This document shows, piece after piece, positions 46,950-58,322 of a stretch of DNA of 64,000 bases (position 1 is its first letter; every line of letters starts with the position of its first letter). Below the pieces are notes generated by a model. The model saw only the letters and a program-made list of their open reading frames with translations, searched no databases and was not told the origin of the DNA. Made by a program: the position numbers and the translations under genes. Source of the DNA: Lineolata rhizophorae (Eukaryota; Ascomycota; Dothideomycetes; Lineolatales; Lineolataceae); the NCBI GenBank assembly GCA_010093515.1, contig MU001675.1:408908-472907 (forward strand). The letters run 5' to 3'.

Positions 46950-48020
46950 ATGGACGACGACAATCGCATATCCATCACCGTCTGCGGGGACGGCGGCTGC
47001 GGTATGCTCGTGCATCTTTCCCTCATCGCCGAGCCGCGGCTCTGGCTAACCTACGTGGCTTCACAGGCAAGAGTTCGATCACACTGCGGCTGGTGCGGAG
47101 TCAATGGACACATGAGTGAGTCTGAACCGGGATTCATTGAACACCGAGTAGTCTTGGGTGTTATTGGCTAATAGCGGGTTCACGCAGGTACGATCCAACG
47201 ATAGGTGCGCCCCTCCTTTGCATCCCGCCGATCTCCCTCCCGGAACGCGACCAGGCGTCGTCGCCCATAACTTACACAAAGGCCTTCGCATAAGCTAACT
47301 CAAGGCTTGTTGTCTTTCTGGCAGAGGATTCCTACTCGGTGACGCGCACCATCGATGGCCAGACATATTTCCTGATGCTCACCGACACGGCGGGCCAGGA
47401 GGAGTACCGCGGCTTGTGGGCGGCGTCGAACCTGCGTAGCGACGCCTTCCTGCTCGTCTACGACATCACCAATGCGGCCTCGCTCGACGCGCTCGACTAC
47501 TTCATGCAGATGATCGAGATCGAGACGGAGCAGCGCCTCGACAACGGCGGCGTCCCGCCCGTCAAGATCGTCGCCGGCAACAAGTGCGACCTCCAGGGCG
47601 CGCGCCAGGTGCGCAGCCAGCAAGGGCTCGAGTGGGCGCGCAAACGCAAATGCGGCTTCATGGAGACGAGCGCCCGCGAGATGGTGAACATCGAGGAGAC
47701 GTTCGCGCGTACGTTTCTGTCACACACTTTTTTTTTTTTTTCGGCAACGAAAAACTTCTTCTCCCCAATACGTGTTATTTTTGTTTTGGATTGGTTCGCA
47801 CCGTGCATTGGGCTGTTGCGCTAACCGAGATATCTCTCCTGCAGTTCTGGTTCGTCGCGTCGTCGAGGCCCGCCGCTTGCAGATCTACGGCGGCGTCGAG
47901 CCTGCGTCTGCGCGTACTCAGCCGCTCGCGCCGGTCAGCGAGAAGCCCGCTATGGCCGGTGCCGACGACGATGATGCGCGCAACAAGAGGAGCTTCTGGT
48001 CGAGACTGCGCTGTTGGTAG
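46950..48020 (+). CDS. Ras-family small GTPase without a CaaX box
   Basis: Model: join(46950-47001, 47067-47115, 47188-47204, 47325-47708, 47845-48020), 225 aa, with a 17-nt third exon encoding part of the effector loop. All phases match. G1 is GDGGCGKSS, the effector loop is YDPTIEDSY as in Ras/Rap, G3 is DTAGQEEY, G4 is GNKCDL and G5 is ETSAREM. The block RGLWAASNLRSDAFLLVYDIT is typical of a filamentous-fungal Ras-like subfamily distinct from Ras1/Ras2. The C-terminal ~45 residues are variable and end RNKRSFWSRLRCW. There is one Cys, second from the end, in a basic-aromatic tail, and no canonical CaaX. Membrane binding, if any, would need another lipid or the basic patch. A 14-T run lies in intron 4. 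It is preceded by a pyrimidine-rich leader. Confidence 0.92.
47728..47741. repeat. Poly-T run (14) in intron 4 of the Ras-like gene
   Basis: A homopolymer of 14 T just downstream of the GTACGT donor at 47709. Confidence 0.9.
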
Positions 48021-50948
48021 ATAGTAGTCGACGCACTGCCACGGTGGGTCCCCTTCGGCCTCGCAGCACGGTTTTAAATGTTTCTCTCTCGGGCCTCTGT
48101 TTTGAGTACTTGGCCCTTAATTTCTCTTCAACCCCCCTTTCCAAGGTTCTTACCGAGCTCTCCTGTATCATATTTTCGGCATCGGGCCTTTCAAATCGGG
48201 CGTGGTTGGCACTTTCCCGATTATTGAGTGTGTGTACCATATGGGTTAACTTTTCCGGTTTCGGTTTCCCGGATATCCAAGTGAGTCTTTTCTTTTTCTC
48301 CTGCTGTCACGGCTTGGCAGCTTGAGTGTATGCTTGGGTTCGAGTGACGGTCGTGAGTGTGTCCTGCGGGTTCCTTCTCATGGTCTTATCTTTTGGCTGG
48401 TTTCCTTTTGACGTCATTGGGGGCCGCGTTATGGGGAGACTTTGGGCAGGCTTTTCCGAAGTGGTGCGAGTAGAACCGAGTCCGCAACTGCTGTAGGGTG
48501 GATGTATATATATGCATTGTATATGAGCTCCTTACAGAGGCGTCTTACATGCGTTTTCCTCATTCTTGCCAATGTATCCCACATCGGATCCCCGCTCGCG
48601 GTTCTCGCCACTACTGAGCCTCTTCTAGTCCTTGCAGCACCCTCATCCAGACTTCCGAGCCCTAAGAAATCTTTCAAAGAAAATTTCCTCACAAGTTCCA
48701 TCATCTTGGCATTCTCTATCTCTCCTCCAAGCGACACCGCCCCCTGCTCCCTCAACCGCATGAACACCATCACCTCACTGAAGTTGATTTAGATGGCACC
48801 CTCGACAGGTAGCAACCACCACCGGCCGGCCAAGACCTCGAAAAAGTCTCTCCCACGGGGGTTTCTCCGCCGCCGCGTCTCCCTCCTGCCCGAACAGGAC
48901 TACATGCCGCAGCGCCTCATCTGCAACCTAACCCCTTATCGTTCCTGATCGACCCGAACCAATACACCATCCACGTTGGGCGCGCACCCAGGATGCTGCT
49001 CACTTTGAGCCTCGCGCAAAGGAACCCAATGACGGCTGCATCGCTACCGGACTCGTGCCTGACAATGCCGACGTGCATCGCATCAACCAGGCACGGCTTG
49101 GGCGCCGAAAGGCTGCACCACCGGCTTATCGCGCGGTGGGGGTGATGAAAGACGGCCATGGCCGATAAGACGCACGGCATAGCACTCTCGCCGACGAAGC
49201 CCAGCTATCCCCGAAGTCGGCAGTTCAACCCAAGCCGTGCTCGAGCACGACGAGGAGGCTCACAACGTACCGGTAGACCTTCTTCGACGAAACCCCCCCG
49301 GGCGTTCCTCGGCCGATCTGGTTCGACCCCCGCCACGCCGTCGCACCCGCGCCGTGCCGTGCGAACATACCGCGCGAGGAGCGCGCGGCGCGCCGCGCGC
49401 TCGTATGCCGTGCCACGGTGGGGCGAGGCGGGGCGCTCGCGACACGCCGCTTCCGGAGCCGTGGAGCCGGGTGAGGCTCCCCGAGGGGCCCCGAGGGGTC
49501 GCGGGGCGGGGGCGGCCCCGTGGGTAGTAGAGGATCGGCGCGCGTGCCGGGCCGTCGAGGCGGGTGCGCGGTGGCGAGCGAGCGCCGTGGTGTGGTTTGT
49601 GGGTGGTCGGCTAGGTTCGGAGATGGCGGCGAAGTCCGGGTCTAGGTGGATGCGGAGGGAAGAGGGTGTGGGGCGGTAGTAGTAGGTAGATTGTGACGAG
49701 GGAGGGGCGGCTGGTGTTGTTGGTGGAGACGAGGTTGTCCGTAAGAGTATGGGGTGGGTACTTGTTTATGATGCCGACTGGGAAGGGGTGCCTGTGGGAG
49801 GAAATGAGTATAGTAGCGAGGCCGGTGGAGGCAGGCAGATCGAGTCGTGACTGGTTGCCTCCTCGTTGAGGTTACTGACTAGCAGGGAAATCATAGATTG
49901 ACACTTGATGATGGCCAAAATTGTTCGGCCCAAAGGCTTCAAACTGGTAAGAGTCACTTGACCACGCTAGGGTGGGAATCGACAGCAGGCCAAGGAGAAC
50001 CACGTTCTGGGACGTGCTGGGGAGCTCCCTGCAGGCTATATCCTCCAATGGAAAGTGGTGGATTTGCACTCCTATATGAGCACTTGTCTGCAAATTCGGT
50101 CCTGGCATGCTTCTAGAAAAATTGGATTTATACTGCGTCTAGTCGATAATGGGCCTAAAAAGTTGGATTCTATGGAAGTTCCCTGCAATAGGAATGCAAC
50201 TGCTGTTACATTTACATTAGCGGCAGATTTAGCACGAATAAGGTGCGGCGTTGCTCGGCTAAACCGCAGCCGGCGCATTTGCCAGTAACGAACATCGGCA
50301 TTGTACGTACTAGGTCTCAGGAACAAGCAAGCAGGCCGACGGTAACTTGGGCCGGAGGCCTGAGCCGCCGTCGATCATAGGCAGGAGTGCGACCCTAAGA
50401 AATTTGCCAAGGCTGCGGGTCCTCTAGGGCGCGTCTCGCTCGCGTCGACCCTTGGTCTTTCGGCACTTCCAACGACGCTCAGGCACAACAACCGTCTTGC
50501 AGCGCGACGAACTCCCGTCGCTGCCACGGGAAAAGCCGGCTTCTGGTGCTTGTCTGAATGCGGCGGCACTCCACCAAGAAGGCTCATAGCCCGACGCATG
50601 CTTTCGGTGGCACAAACGGCAGATCACTTCCCTCTCACGCGATCAGATTGCGAGGTTTAGGATATGGAAGTATGTATCAATTAACATTGAAAATATAGGA
50701 AATGGCAGTCTTCCAACGAATGTCACAGCTGCTCTTGTGCTGTGCGAAAATTAAGGACGTCGAACAAAGAAATATTTCGCAAATTTGTCCCGCACTCCCC
50801 ACCACAATTCCCGTCTCCTCGGCTTGACCGTCAGTATCGCACGCCAATAGTCTGGCAATGCAAGTCCTTGACAATTGAGAGTCCGGGGAGGCTGGGAAAT
50901 GTTCAGCAGAAGAGCCGTCAACAATTCCCAAGTCTAATGCATCGCTAT
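48021..50948. other. 2.9-kb interval, coding status unresolved in part
   Basis: 48.4-48.95 kb (minus) has stretches that look codon-like (FMRLREQGAVSLGGEIENAK..., and in another frame ALRHVVLFGQEGDAAAEKPPW). I cannot join them with plausible splice sites or assign them to a family. 49.2-49.65 kb is very GC-rich, with open frames on both strands that encode Arg/Ala/Gly/Pro low complexity. No gene is called. Confidence 0.35.
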
Positions 50949-52274
50949 CTAGGAAGTGACCGGCATGCCGCCAGGAAGTTCATCGAGCCCTAATTGGTCG
51001 CCAACTGTCAGAATCCCGTCTCGAATCTCGAGGGAACGTCTAACTTACATCCTGAGATATCCTCCTGGACGGTTGGTTGCATAGTACACTGATTGGCCTG
51101 GTTGATATCCTGTGACCCGAGCTCTGGGCAATAGATGTTGCAGTTGGAGTCCATGGCCTTCTGGAGAGCATCGCCCTGCCAGCCGAAGACGTAATCGCCG
51201 TGCGTTCCGTACCCAGTCCTTAAAAAATGATTAGAAAGGACATTTCAATCAGAGGAAGAGAACTTACGGATCGCCGTAGCTCCAGACAAACGGCTGAGAG
51301 CCGTCCTCGGGCCATTCATTCTGATCGTTGAACTGCCTGGTATCCCAGATGACCTCGTAGAAGAGCTGAGGGATCGGGACCGGGTGAGTCGACGGGCAAG
51401 GGCCACCACTCTCGAAAGTCCCGCTCTGAGGATAGGCAACGTGGCTCTGGTGGTCGGCACTGTCGAGGTTCACGCCGTCCCAGCATCTAAGAGTCGTCAG
51501 AACAATTTGTTTGAGGTAAACGGTTCGGTGGACCTACGTCGGGAAGCGAATGTTTGCCATGATACCCTCCTGGCAAGGCCTGGTAGGCATGTCCATGGTT
51601 TCACCAGTTCTCGTGCCCAGCGTGTCTAGGCAGGTGAAGGTAAGTTGACGGAATTGGGAAGCTTCGGCCTCAGAGCGGAACATCGGATTGCCGACGAGCA
51701 TGCGGAATCCCTAAGGTCGGTGTTAGACTTTGCTAAATTTCTTGCACTAGCGACTGGACTTACGGGACTGAAAGCGGTGACGGAACCCCCAGTGTACGAT
51801 GGGGTATAGTACACGGTCATGCCGCCATTGGCCTGCTCAAAGCCTTGGTTGGCTCTCTGAGGGACGCGATGGAAGGTCCCGTTGCGTGCCCGGAAAAAGA
51901 GGACTGCGGTCCAGTAGTTGGAGAAGTCTTCCGTGAAGGTGCAAGTAGTGCACGTAGATTCGCCGGGAATATCGTTCGCAGGGTCCATAGAAGCATTGAA
52001 GGAATTCTATCTAGCGTGAGTCGTGCAAACTATGAGTTGATGGTTACGGTTGTACGTACGCCTCCGATGATCTGGTGGAGATGCGAAGACGGAGAGACTC
52101 CTGGGGCCACCAGCCTAGAGTGTATCCTGTTAGTAAAGTCATCCCATGGTAAGAGGAGTGAATATTGACTAACGGGTCAAGACGCTCTACGACGAGCTGG
52201 GAGCAAGAGAATCGCAGCAATGCATTGACGCTGGGCGCGATGAGCGCCAGGGCGATGAGCTTGCTCCACTGCAT
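50949..52274 (-). CDS. DUF1996-domain secreted protein
   Basis: Model of seven exons: complement join of 52274-52174, 52114-52060, 52006-51764, 51710-51538, 51486-51268, 51218-51049 and 50989-50949. It gives 333 aa with matching phases. Residues 1-18 (MQWSKLIALALIAPSVNA) form a signal peptide. The DUF1996 domain follows: RFSCSQLVVERLDPLVAPG, HLHQIIGGNSFNAS, CTTCTFTEDFSNYWTAVLFF, QANGGMTVYYTP and FRMLVGNPMFRS. Then come FPTCWDGVNLDSADHQSHVAYP, the block around PQLFYEVIWDT and GDYVFGWQG, and a Cys-rich end (NCNIYCPELG). The last exon gives GWLDELPGGMPVTS. Conserved Trp, His and Cys residues are present. The family is abundant in ascomycetes and extracellular, often next to WSC domains, but no WSC or serine-rich tail is present here. 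Biochemical role unknown. Confidence 0.92.
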
Positions 52275-55200
52275 TGTGACTTTTAGTGTTGACAAAAAAG
52301 CACGCTGCAAAATTTCCACACCCTTTGAGAGAAAGTCAGGTGGGAGCAGTCCGAGGCTTTATTCTCGGCTTCGAGGACAACTGCCGACTGCTAAAGCTAC
52401 AGGAAAGCTTGGTGGTTAATTTATAAATGACCCTAGTCGGTCGGAAAATTTGGGGTCAGGCGTCGAGACCACCATGTCTGGGGTACATATTTAAATTAAG
52501 TCGAGCAAGGCACGTTTGCGGGGAACGTGGATTGAGTCGTGGGTCCCAGCAAATGCCACCAATCCAAGGATGGACAATTTCCAGCGCGATATTATTCTGA
52601 GATTTGACGATGCGGGGCGATCGCCGGTTTTGGCAGCCGTGAAGCGCGCATGATCTGAATGGTCCACAGTCCGTTGCAATGGCTAGGATATGAATGGGGA
52701 GACTATGGTGTGCCTTGTATGGAGTACACGGAACGGCAGTTCCGGATTGCCACAGCACCCGGCAAGATGTGGCGAGAACTTATATCGAACTGATGATTAC
52801 ATATCGGATGAAGGTCTAGTCGGTGGGTCTGGGACGGAATGGTAGATTATGGGAAAAATTCGAGGTCGTTCTAGGGACGCAAGCCACTCAGAAGTGGAAA
52901 TACAAATCAGTCCTAAACATGTTACTTAAGTGGGCAAGTCCTGCTCATTTGCTTTGGGTACTACTGCATTTTGGATTGGCGAGCAGCACGGAGAACTATA
53001 GTACCTGAGGGTTTGGTCGCCCGGGCCTCACTGCAGATCGTGACCACCAACCGCGCGCGATGAGAACAAGCCGGATGAAAGATTGTGCCCGACTTATGTT
53101 TACATTTGCGATCACCGTCAACAAGTACTCGATACTTCTTTGATTTGGAATTGCACAGAGCGACAATTGCGGACAAGTGCCGAGGCGTCCTGTTCATATG
53201 GGCATTTACAGGCAATTCTCAGGTCAACCTGACCTAATAATCTAGTATTGCTCCTTTATCTATGGGTTTTTTTTTTTCTTTCCATATCAAATGATATTAC
53301 AGGTAGCTCTATTTATTGAATAAGTTGGTAGAATGCTTGAATGAGGTGGCAAAAGCGCGGCGTCCATTCTGGCAATAAGTTAGGAACTGTCTTCTGGAAC
53401 ATTTTTCCGTTTTTACTCTTTAATGGCCCATATAAAGTGTTGTACGGTGGCACTTTGATGTCGGTGGCCACATATAATACATGTGTTTAATAGGAGTTGC
53501 TTTGTTTTGACCTAACTTCTTCAGGATACTAAATGGATTCGGGCAACACTTGTCGCTAGATGCTGAAGGCAGCAATACCGCAAGAAAAATGACCGGACTT
53601 CTTCTAGACTCTTCTAGAAACATAATATTGGACTCAATACGAAGCCCGAGGCAGCTATTGGATCCTTCAGACATGGAGAACATGACTTGGCAACCAGCTC
53701 TGGGTTGGCAGCCCGCATTTGCCACAGTCCGTAACCACCTAGAGCCTCGATGATTCTTCCGTGGCTGCTACTTGTGACGCTAACTCTCTGCCACTCTCTA
53801 CCTCCCTTCTCCTCCGTATGAGCTCGACCATACGCAGTTATTTGAACTACATATATTGACCTAACTGTCCTAGTTGTCGAAATAAGTTTCTACTGACGTT
53901 TAATCTCCTTGAGAAGAGCTAACGCTTGCAGGGGGCAGTTTTACTGGGGGCTTTTCCGACAAAAGTTTCAATTGGAGGGAAAATCGCGAGCAAGGATATG
54001 GAACTTCTGACATATAATCGTGGCGTTCGAAATCAATGCCAAGTAAGACCGATGCATCCAATCAATCAACCTGCGTCAGACAATAGAAGCTAACGCCGTT
54101 CGAGCAACCCTTACAAGTGCATACTCCCTTTAACCTGGTTGTGCGGTATTTAGCTTTTCTTTTTTTTGGTCATGCCTAAGCAGCCTTTTAGCTAAGTCTT
54201 CTTTAAAAAAAACTTAGCTAGAGCGATGCAGCTAATGACCGACTTCATCCAAAGGAGATCCTGACTCTTGTACGCCCTAACATTTTCCTGGAGTTCGAAG
54301 TGCGACCATTCAAGGTATCCTTATCGTGTTCTCCCCTCTTACCATGCCAACACGCTAATTATTCGTTGAGGATGGATCGGTAGACTTGTAAAGGTGAGGA
54401 ATGACGCGTAGAGGTCCCAGTACTTAGGCTACTGGTGCAAGGTGCTGGGAAATTCTCGTTTTTGACCGGTGTACAGAAGGCATTCGGTGGGGGGTTGGGA
54501 TCAAGCTCCGTGGTTATGGGAGATAATGGCTAGCGATGTAGAGCTAAAGATGAGGAGCGAGTTAGCCACTGTCCAAGCAAAGGAAACCAATTCCACACGA
54601 AGCGAATCTACACCGTACGTTGAAGCTCGCCTAGGGTCGCCCTGTAGTGGAAAGGGCTGCGTCGGAAGTTCTTGAGGACGTCGAGAAGACGACAAGGCTT
54701 GAAACCATACTCCTTGCATTGCGCTATTCTTTGGGGGCATTCTTTCTCCGGAGCCATAAACCCTCTGATAGATCAAATGACACGTAAGTGTCGAAGTTGA
54801 GCGTGCATATATATCCACAACCGCTAGTGCTTGCTACCGTGGGCGCGAAGAAGCCTCCGTAGACGTGCTCTGGTTGTACGGCATAACAGGGCCCAACGGC
54901 ATCTAGTTGGATCTAGACAACGTAGAAAGCGCATCCTATTTCGTAAGAACAGCACGCGACAATGAGTGTACGAAGGTGGGCTTACGGAGGCGCGGAATGA
55001 CGCTCAACACCTTCTGTGGAGGCGCCTCACCATCACCAACTGCATCGCGAGCCTCATATAGCATGTGTGCACCGGTCACGGGCGTGCGCAACGCAGATGC
55101 TGCTTCTGATGCGGATGCAGACGAAGACAGGGTTTTGCATTTTGGAATGAAGGTTCAAACTAAATGGACGTGTCCAACATCTAATTTGGGCGTATATGCT

Positions 55201-56527
55201 GCGGTGCCGTGGAAATTGCAAGACCAATGCGGACAAGCGAATAGTGTTGGTGAGCGACTGCATAAGAGGTGCGGGGATGATTTGTTAGAAATGCGGTGCG
55301 GAGACATGTTGGCGGACGTGCAGCACCAAGGCCGAGCATCGCAGCATGGTGCGCAACGATCACACTTGGCAAATGCAACACTAGAGCTGGGGTGCAAATA
55401 ACATTCGAGGGTGGCCGGAGGCGCAAGTGTGTGTAGCGGCTGCGTGACAGCCGGGCGAGTACGACGCCAAAGCTGGCTATCACGACACGCTCTGCTGTGT
55501 GGCCAAAAGTTTACACATAGGTTGTCAATTCCCTCTGCGGAGGGGTCGGCGTTGATCGCAAGATTGCCGGTGTTGGATGGGCTTAGGAGGGGGAAAGCAG
55601 TAGGTATACTATATACCTAGCCTAACACCGCCGCCCCAAGTCGGCTATGTTAGCCGCCTCAACACCAAGGGCTATATATCATGATCCATTGGCCCAGTGG
55701 AATAGCGGCCAAATTACCCTTCGTAGGAGTAGCAAAACTACCCTCTGGATAAGTAGAAAAATATCAGCCGTATAGGGATCATAGTCAAAAAGAGAGTAAA
55801 AAGATATTATCTTTGGTCAAAATTACAAAAGAAAGGCGTGGTTTTTAACTCTGGTAATACCCCAAGAAAAGCCTCCTACGGCTTTTACTTGTGATGGGAA
55901 CGATCCCCGCTGCCTCAAGACGGTTGAACGATGCAGAAGCAGCTACGGTTAACTTTTAAGCAGCACATGTTAAATGTACGCTGAAGGGGTACTCCCAGGA
56001 TCGAATCCTGACCCTATAGCGCATACCAAGAGAAACTGCAAGGCAGTACCACTACGCCATAGGGTCATAGCAGCTTTTGATTTTCAAAATATATAAATAC
56101 AAAGGCCGGCAGAAATTCTTGAAAATTCTCGTGCAGCCATTGGTAGGCGGCCGGGTGCGGGCACAGGCCACCTCCGATGCCCTGCTAAGCGGCAGGCTGC
56201 CTCTTCAACTCCGCAACACTCGCCCAAGCAGACCCGAAGCAACCCGATTTTTGAGCGCCAGAAATTGTAAGAAAGCAGGAAAAATGATGAAGCATTGCAT
56301 GAATGCTAACGTAGACGGCGCATGGCAACGCAGCAGGCGTCGTTGCCGGCGACCCGCGGGCGGAGATCCTCCAACATAGCATCCTGAAAGCGTGCCACAA
56401 CACTATCACTCAAGAATGCCACCGCAGTGCGCGGACCATAGGAGGAAGGGGTATATGAAATCTGAAGGGACGCTTCATTGCACTGGAGCGACCCCGCGAA
56501 TGAGAGGAGAAATGCATCTACTATAAC
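52275..56527. other. 4.2-kb gene-poor tract containing a SINE-like element
   Basis: No protein gene is supported. A 164-codon frame at 54907-55401 has no domain. A/T runs occur near 53.27 and 54.16-54.21 kb. The one structured feature is the tRNA-like element at 55.98-56.07 kb, listed separately. The start of the tract is the DUF1996 promoter. Confidence 0.45.
55985..56066 (-). repeat. tRNA-like head of a putative SINE (or tRNA pseudogene)
   Basis: On the minus strand an A-box match TGGCGTAGTGGTA (56059-56047) is followed about 40 nt later by a B-box-like AGGATTCGATCCT (56009-55997), the internal Pol III promoter layout of a tRNA. The T-arm can pair (TCAGG with CCTGG around a 7-nt loop). The 5' GACCCTA, however, cannot pair with the expected 3' acceptor strand, and no anticodon stem forms. 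Instead GACCCTA is perfectly complementary to a TAGGGTC placed before the T-arm. This suits a tRNA-derived retroposon head or decayed tRNA rather than a working tRNA. If it is a SINE, its body would run toward about 55.6 kb, but no boundary or target-site duplication was found. Confidence 0.5.
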
Positions 56528-58090
56528 CTACAAATCGGAGCTTTTGTCCGCTTGCCCGACATCCTCGCGACGCAGCTCATGCAACAAGTACTCCCTCAGA
56601 AGGTTCTCAGTCCCATCCGGGTCCCACTTCTCATACGATTCTTTGACTATGTGGTACGTTTCGAAGATGACCTCGACCAGGATGAGAAAGATAATGAGCT
56701 GCTCTAGGAAGGTGCCGTGTTCCTCGCTGAGCTGTTCCCGCAATACCGTGGCAATCTCTTGGGCATAGTCCATACGCTCGTTGAGCTGCTTGATGCGCGA
56801 ATTGACATCAAGGGCGTTTCCAATCTTGTCGTAGTATCCCTCGAGCCCGAGCTCGTACCGGCTGTCCCAGAAAAGATCGGGACTCCTGTCGGTAAGCTCT
56901 GAATAAAGATTGAGCTGGGCTCGGATGGTAAGCAGCTCGCCAATCTTTCGAAGCACGACTTTGCGGGTAAATGGCAGCCTGGAGCTACGAGACAAGGCCG
57001 TAGTGATGGATTGGATCCAGTCAAAATAAGAGCTGAGAATTCGCTCGAGGACAGCCAATTTGGTCGACCGAGCAAGACCAGAAGAGAAGGACATCTTGAT
57101 AAGAACGGTGTCAGCCTCGTGGCCTGGAGGGGGGTTCTGATACACAGCGCTGCCGTCGGATGACGTTGAGGTTGGGTCACGACTATGCAGCCCCTGAGTC
57201 GCCACCTTAGTACCGAGGAGTATGGTATCACCAACGATGCTACTTTTTTCCTGTGTCGGGTCCTCGAGATAGTCAAGATCTTCCACCTCGTGTTCCGAGA
57301 GGCGCGCCTTCGGGTTGGGAAGAGCACCAGGGAGGACGTTGTTCAAGAGGTGGAACGCTACCCGGCTGGATACGTTCCAAGTAACGACGGACCCTGTCTC
57401 TGGAAATACGAATATGTCTCCGAACACCGAAGGATCCGCTCCATTCCGGCTGGCTATTTTCGAGGTTTGCACATGCACCACTCCGGGGTAGAGCCCCGTT
57501 CGGCATGGATCCAACTGGTAGCCATCCTTACGAAGGAGGTCGGCAACTTTGGATGGATCGTACTGGTCGGCCGCACAGTACGCCGTCACAACCTACGAAG
57601 GGGTAAATCATTAGCACAAAGTGACGGAATAAAAGGAGTAGCCTACCATTTTCTCGACATCTGGAGCGATGAACATGTCCTTCCCCTTGCGGCGGATGAT
57701 ACCTTCCCGGGACCGTTCGGCAGCGAGAGCAACTCTTCGAAGGGATGTTTTCGAGGCTAGCGACCTTGAGGCCTTCTGTTTCTTTTCGGCAGGATCATCG
57801 GGTCCGTCTTTTGGCTCGTTGATAGAGGTCTCTTCCTGCTTAGATTGGGGCCACGTCTGAGATGAAAATTTCTTTCGCTGGGCTACCAGCCCCTGAAAAG
57901 GAGACACCCGAACATGCGGAAATGCTGGACGGATGAACCTTATGACAGAACGCAAAGCAGCATGATGCCGAAGTGGCAGCATGGCCTGCCGGGAGATTGT
58001 GAAGCAGTGCAGAAGGCGGGGAACAAGGGCGACGAGGAGAAGTGACTTTAAGGTTGCGTTGGAGGCTCGGAGCCGGTCTCGTGCATCCAT
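56528..58090 (-). CDS. MRX10: Mitochondrial DUF155 (RMND1/Mrx10-type) protein
   Basis: Model: complement join of 58090-57647 and 57592-56528, 502 aa, phase 0 intron (GTAGGC...TTCGTAG) giving VEKMVVTAYCAADQYD. The N-terminus is basic and hydroxyl-rich (LLHCFTISRQAMLPLRHH, FIRPAFPHVRV), as in a mitochondrial presequence; an internal Met after residue 30 is an alternative start. The DUF155 domain runs from AYCAADQYDPSKVADLL through GTGLYPGVVHVQ-like text (here RTGLYPGVVHVQ), FGDIFVFPETGSVVTWNV and the helical SSYFDWIQSITTALS and FWDSRYELGLEGYYDKIGNALD. It ends in a membrane segment, LEQLIIFLILVEVIFETYHI. Family members sit in the inner membrane and support mitochondrial translation (human RMND1, yeast Mrx10). 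RMD1/Sif paralogues are the alternative, but the presequence favours Mrx10. Confidence 0.88.
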
Positions 58091-58322
58091 GGTCTGACTG
58101 GGGGGCCAGGGGCCAGGCTAGGCCACAAGACCCGCCAGTCCAATCAGGCCAGGCCGCGTCCCAGACTCCTAGCCCGAGCCCCGAGGTTCAGCCGCGCCCG
58201 GTGCCTCCGCGTTTAGTACCCGCCGTTCGCCGCCAAGCTGTCCGCGTTCTCGATGCTCTTCGCGCCGTCCGACTGCGCTCTGCCTTGCTTACCCACTTGC
58301 GCAGCTCGTATGGGCGCTCAGC
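58091..58322. promoter_or_regulatory. Compact divergent MRX10/VPS41 promoter
   Basis: Only 232 bp separate the two divergent start codons, so both genes must share core regulatory DNA unless a start is misplaced. The stretch is GC-rich with no clear TATA element. Confidence 0.55.

Noticed and set aside
54907-55401. 164-codon plus-strand frame as a gene
   Set aside because: No domain, splice partner or coding-like motif; Ala/Asp repeat (DADADED) suggests chance.
55985-56066. Functional tRNA gene
   Set aside because: Acceptor and anticodon stems do not form, so only a tRNA-like or SINE-head label is given.
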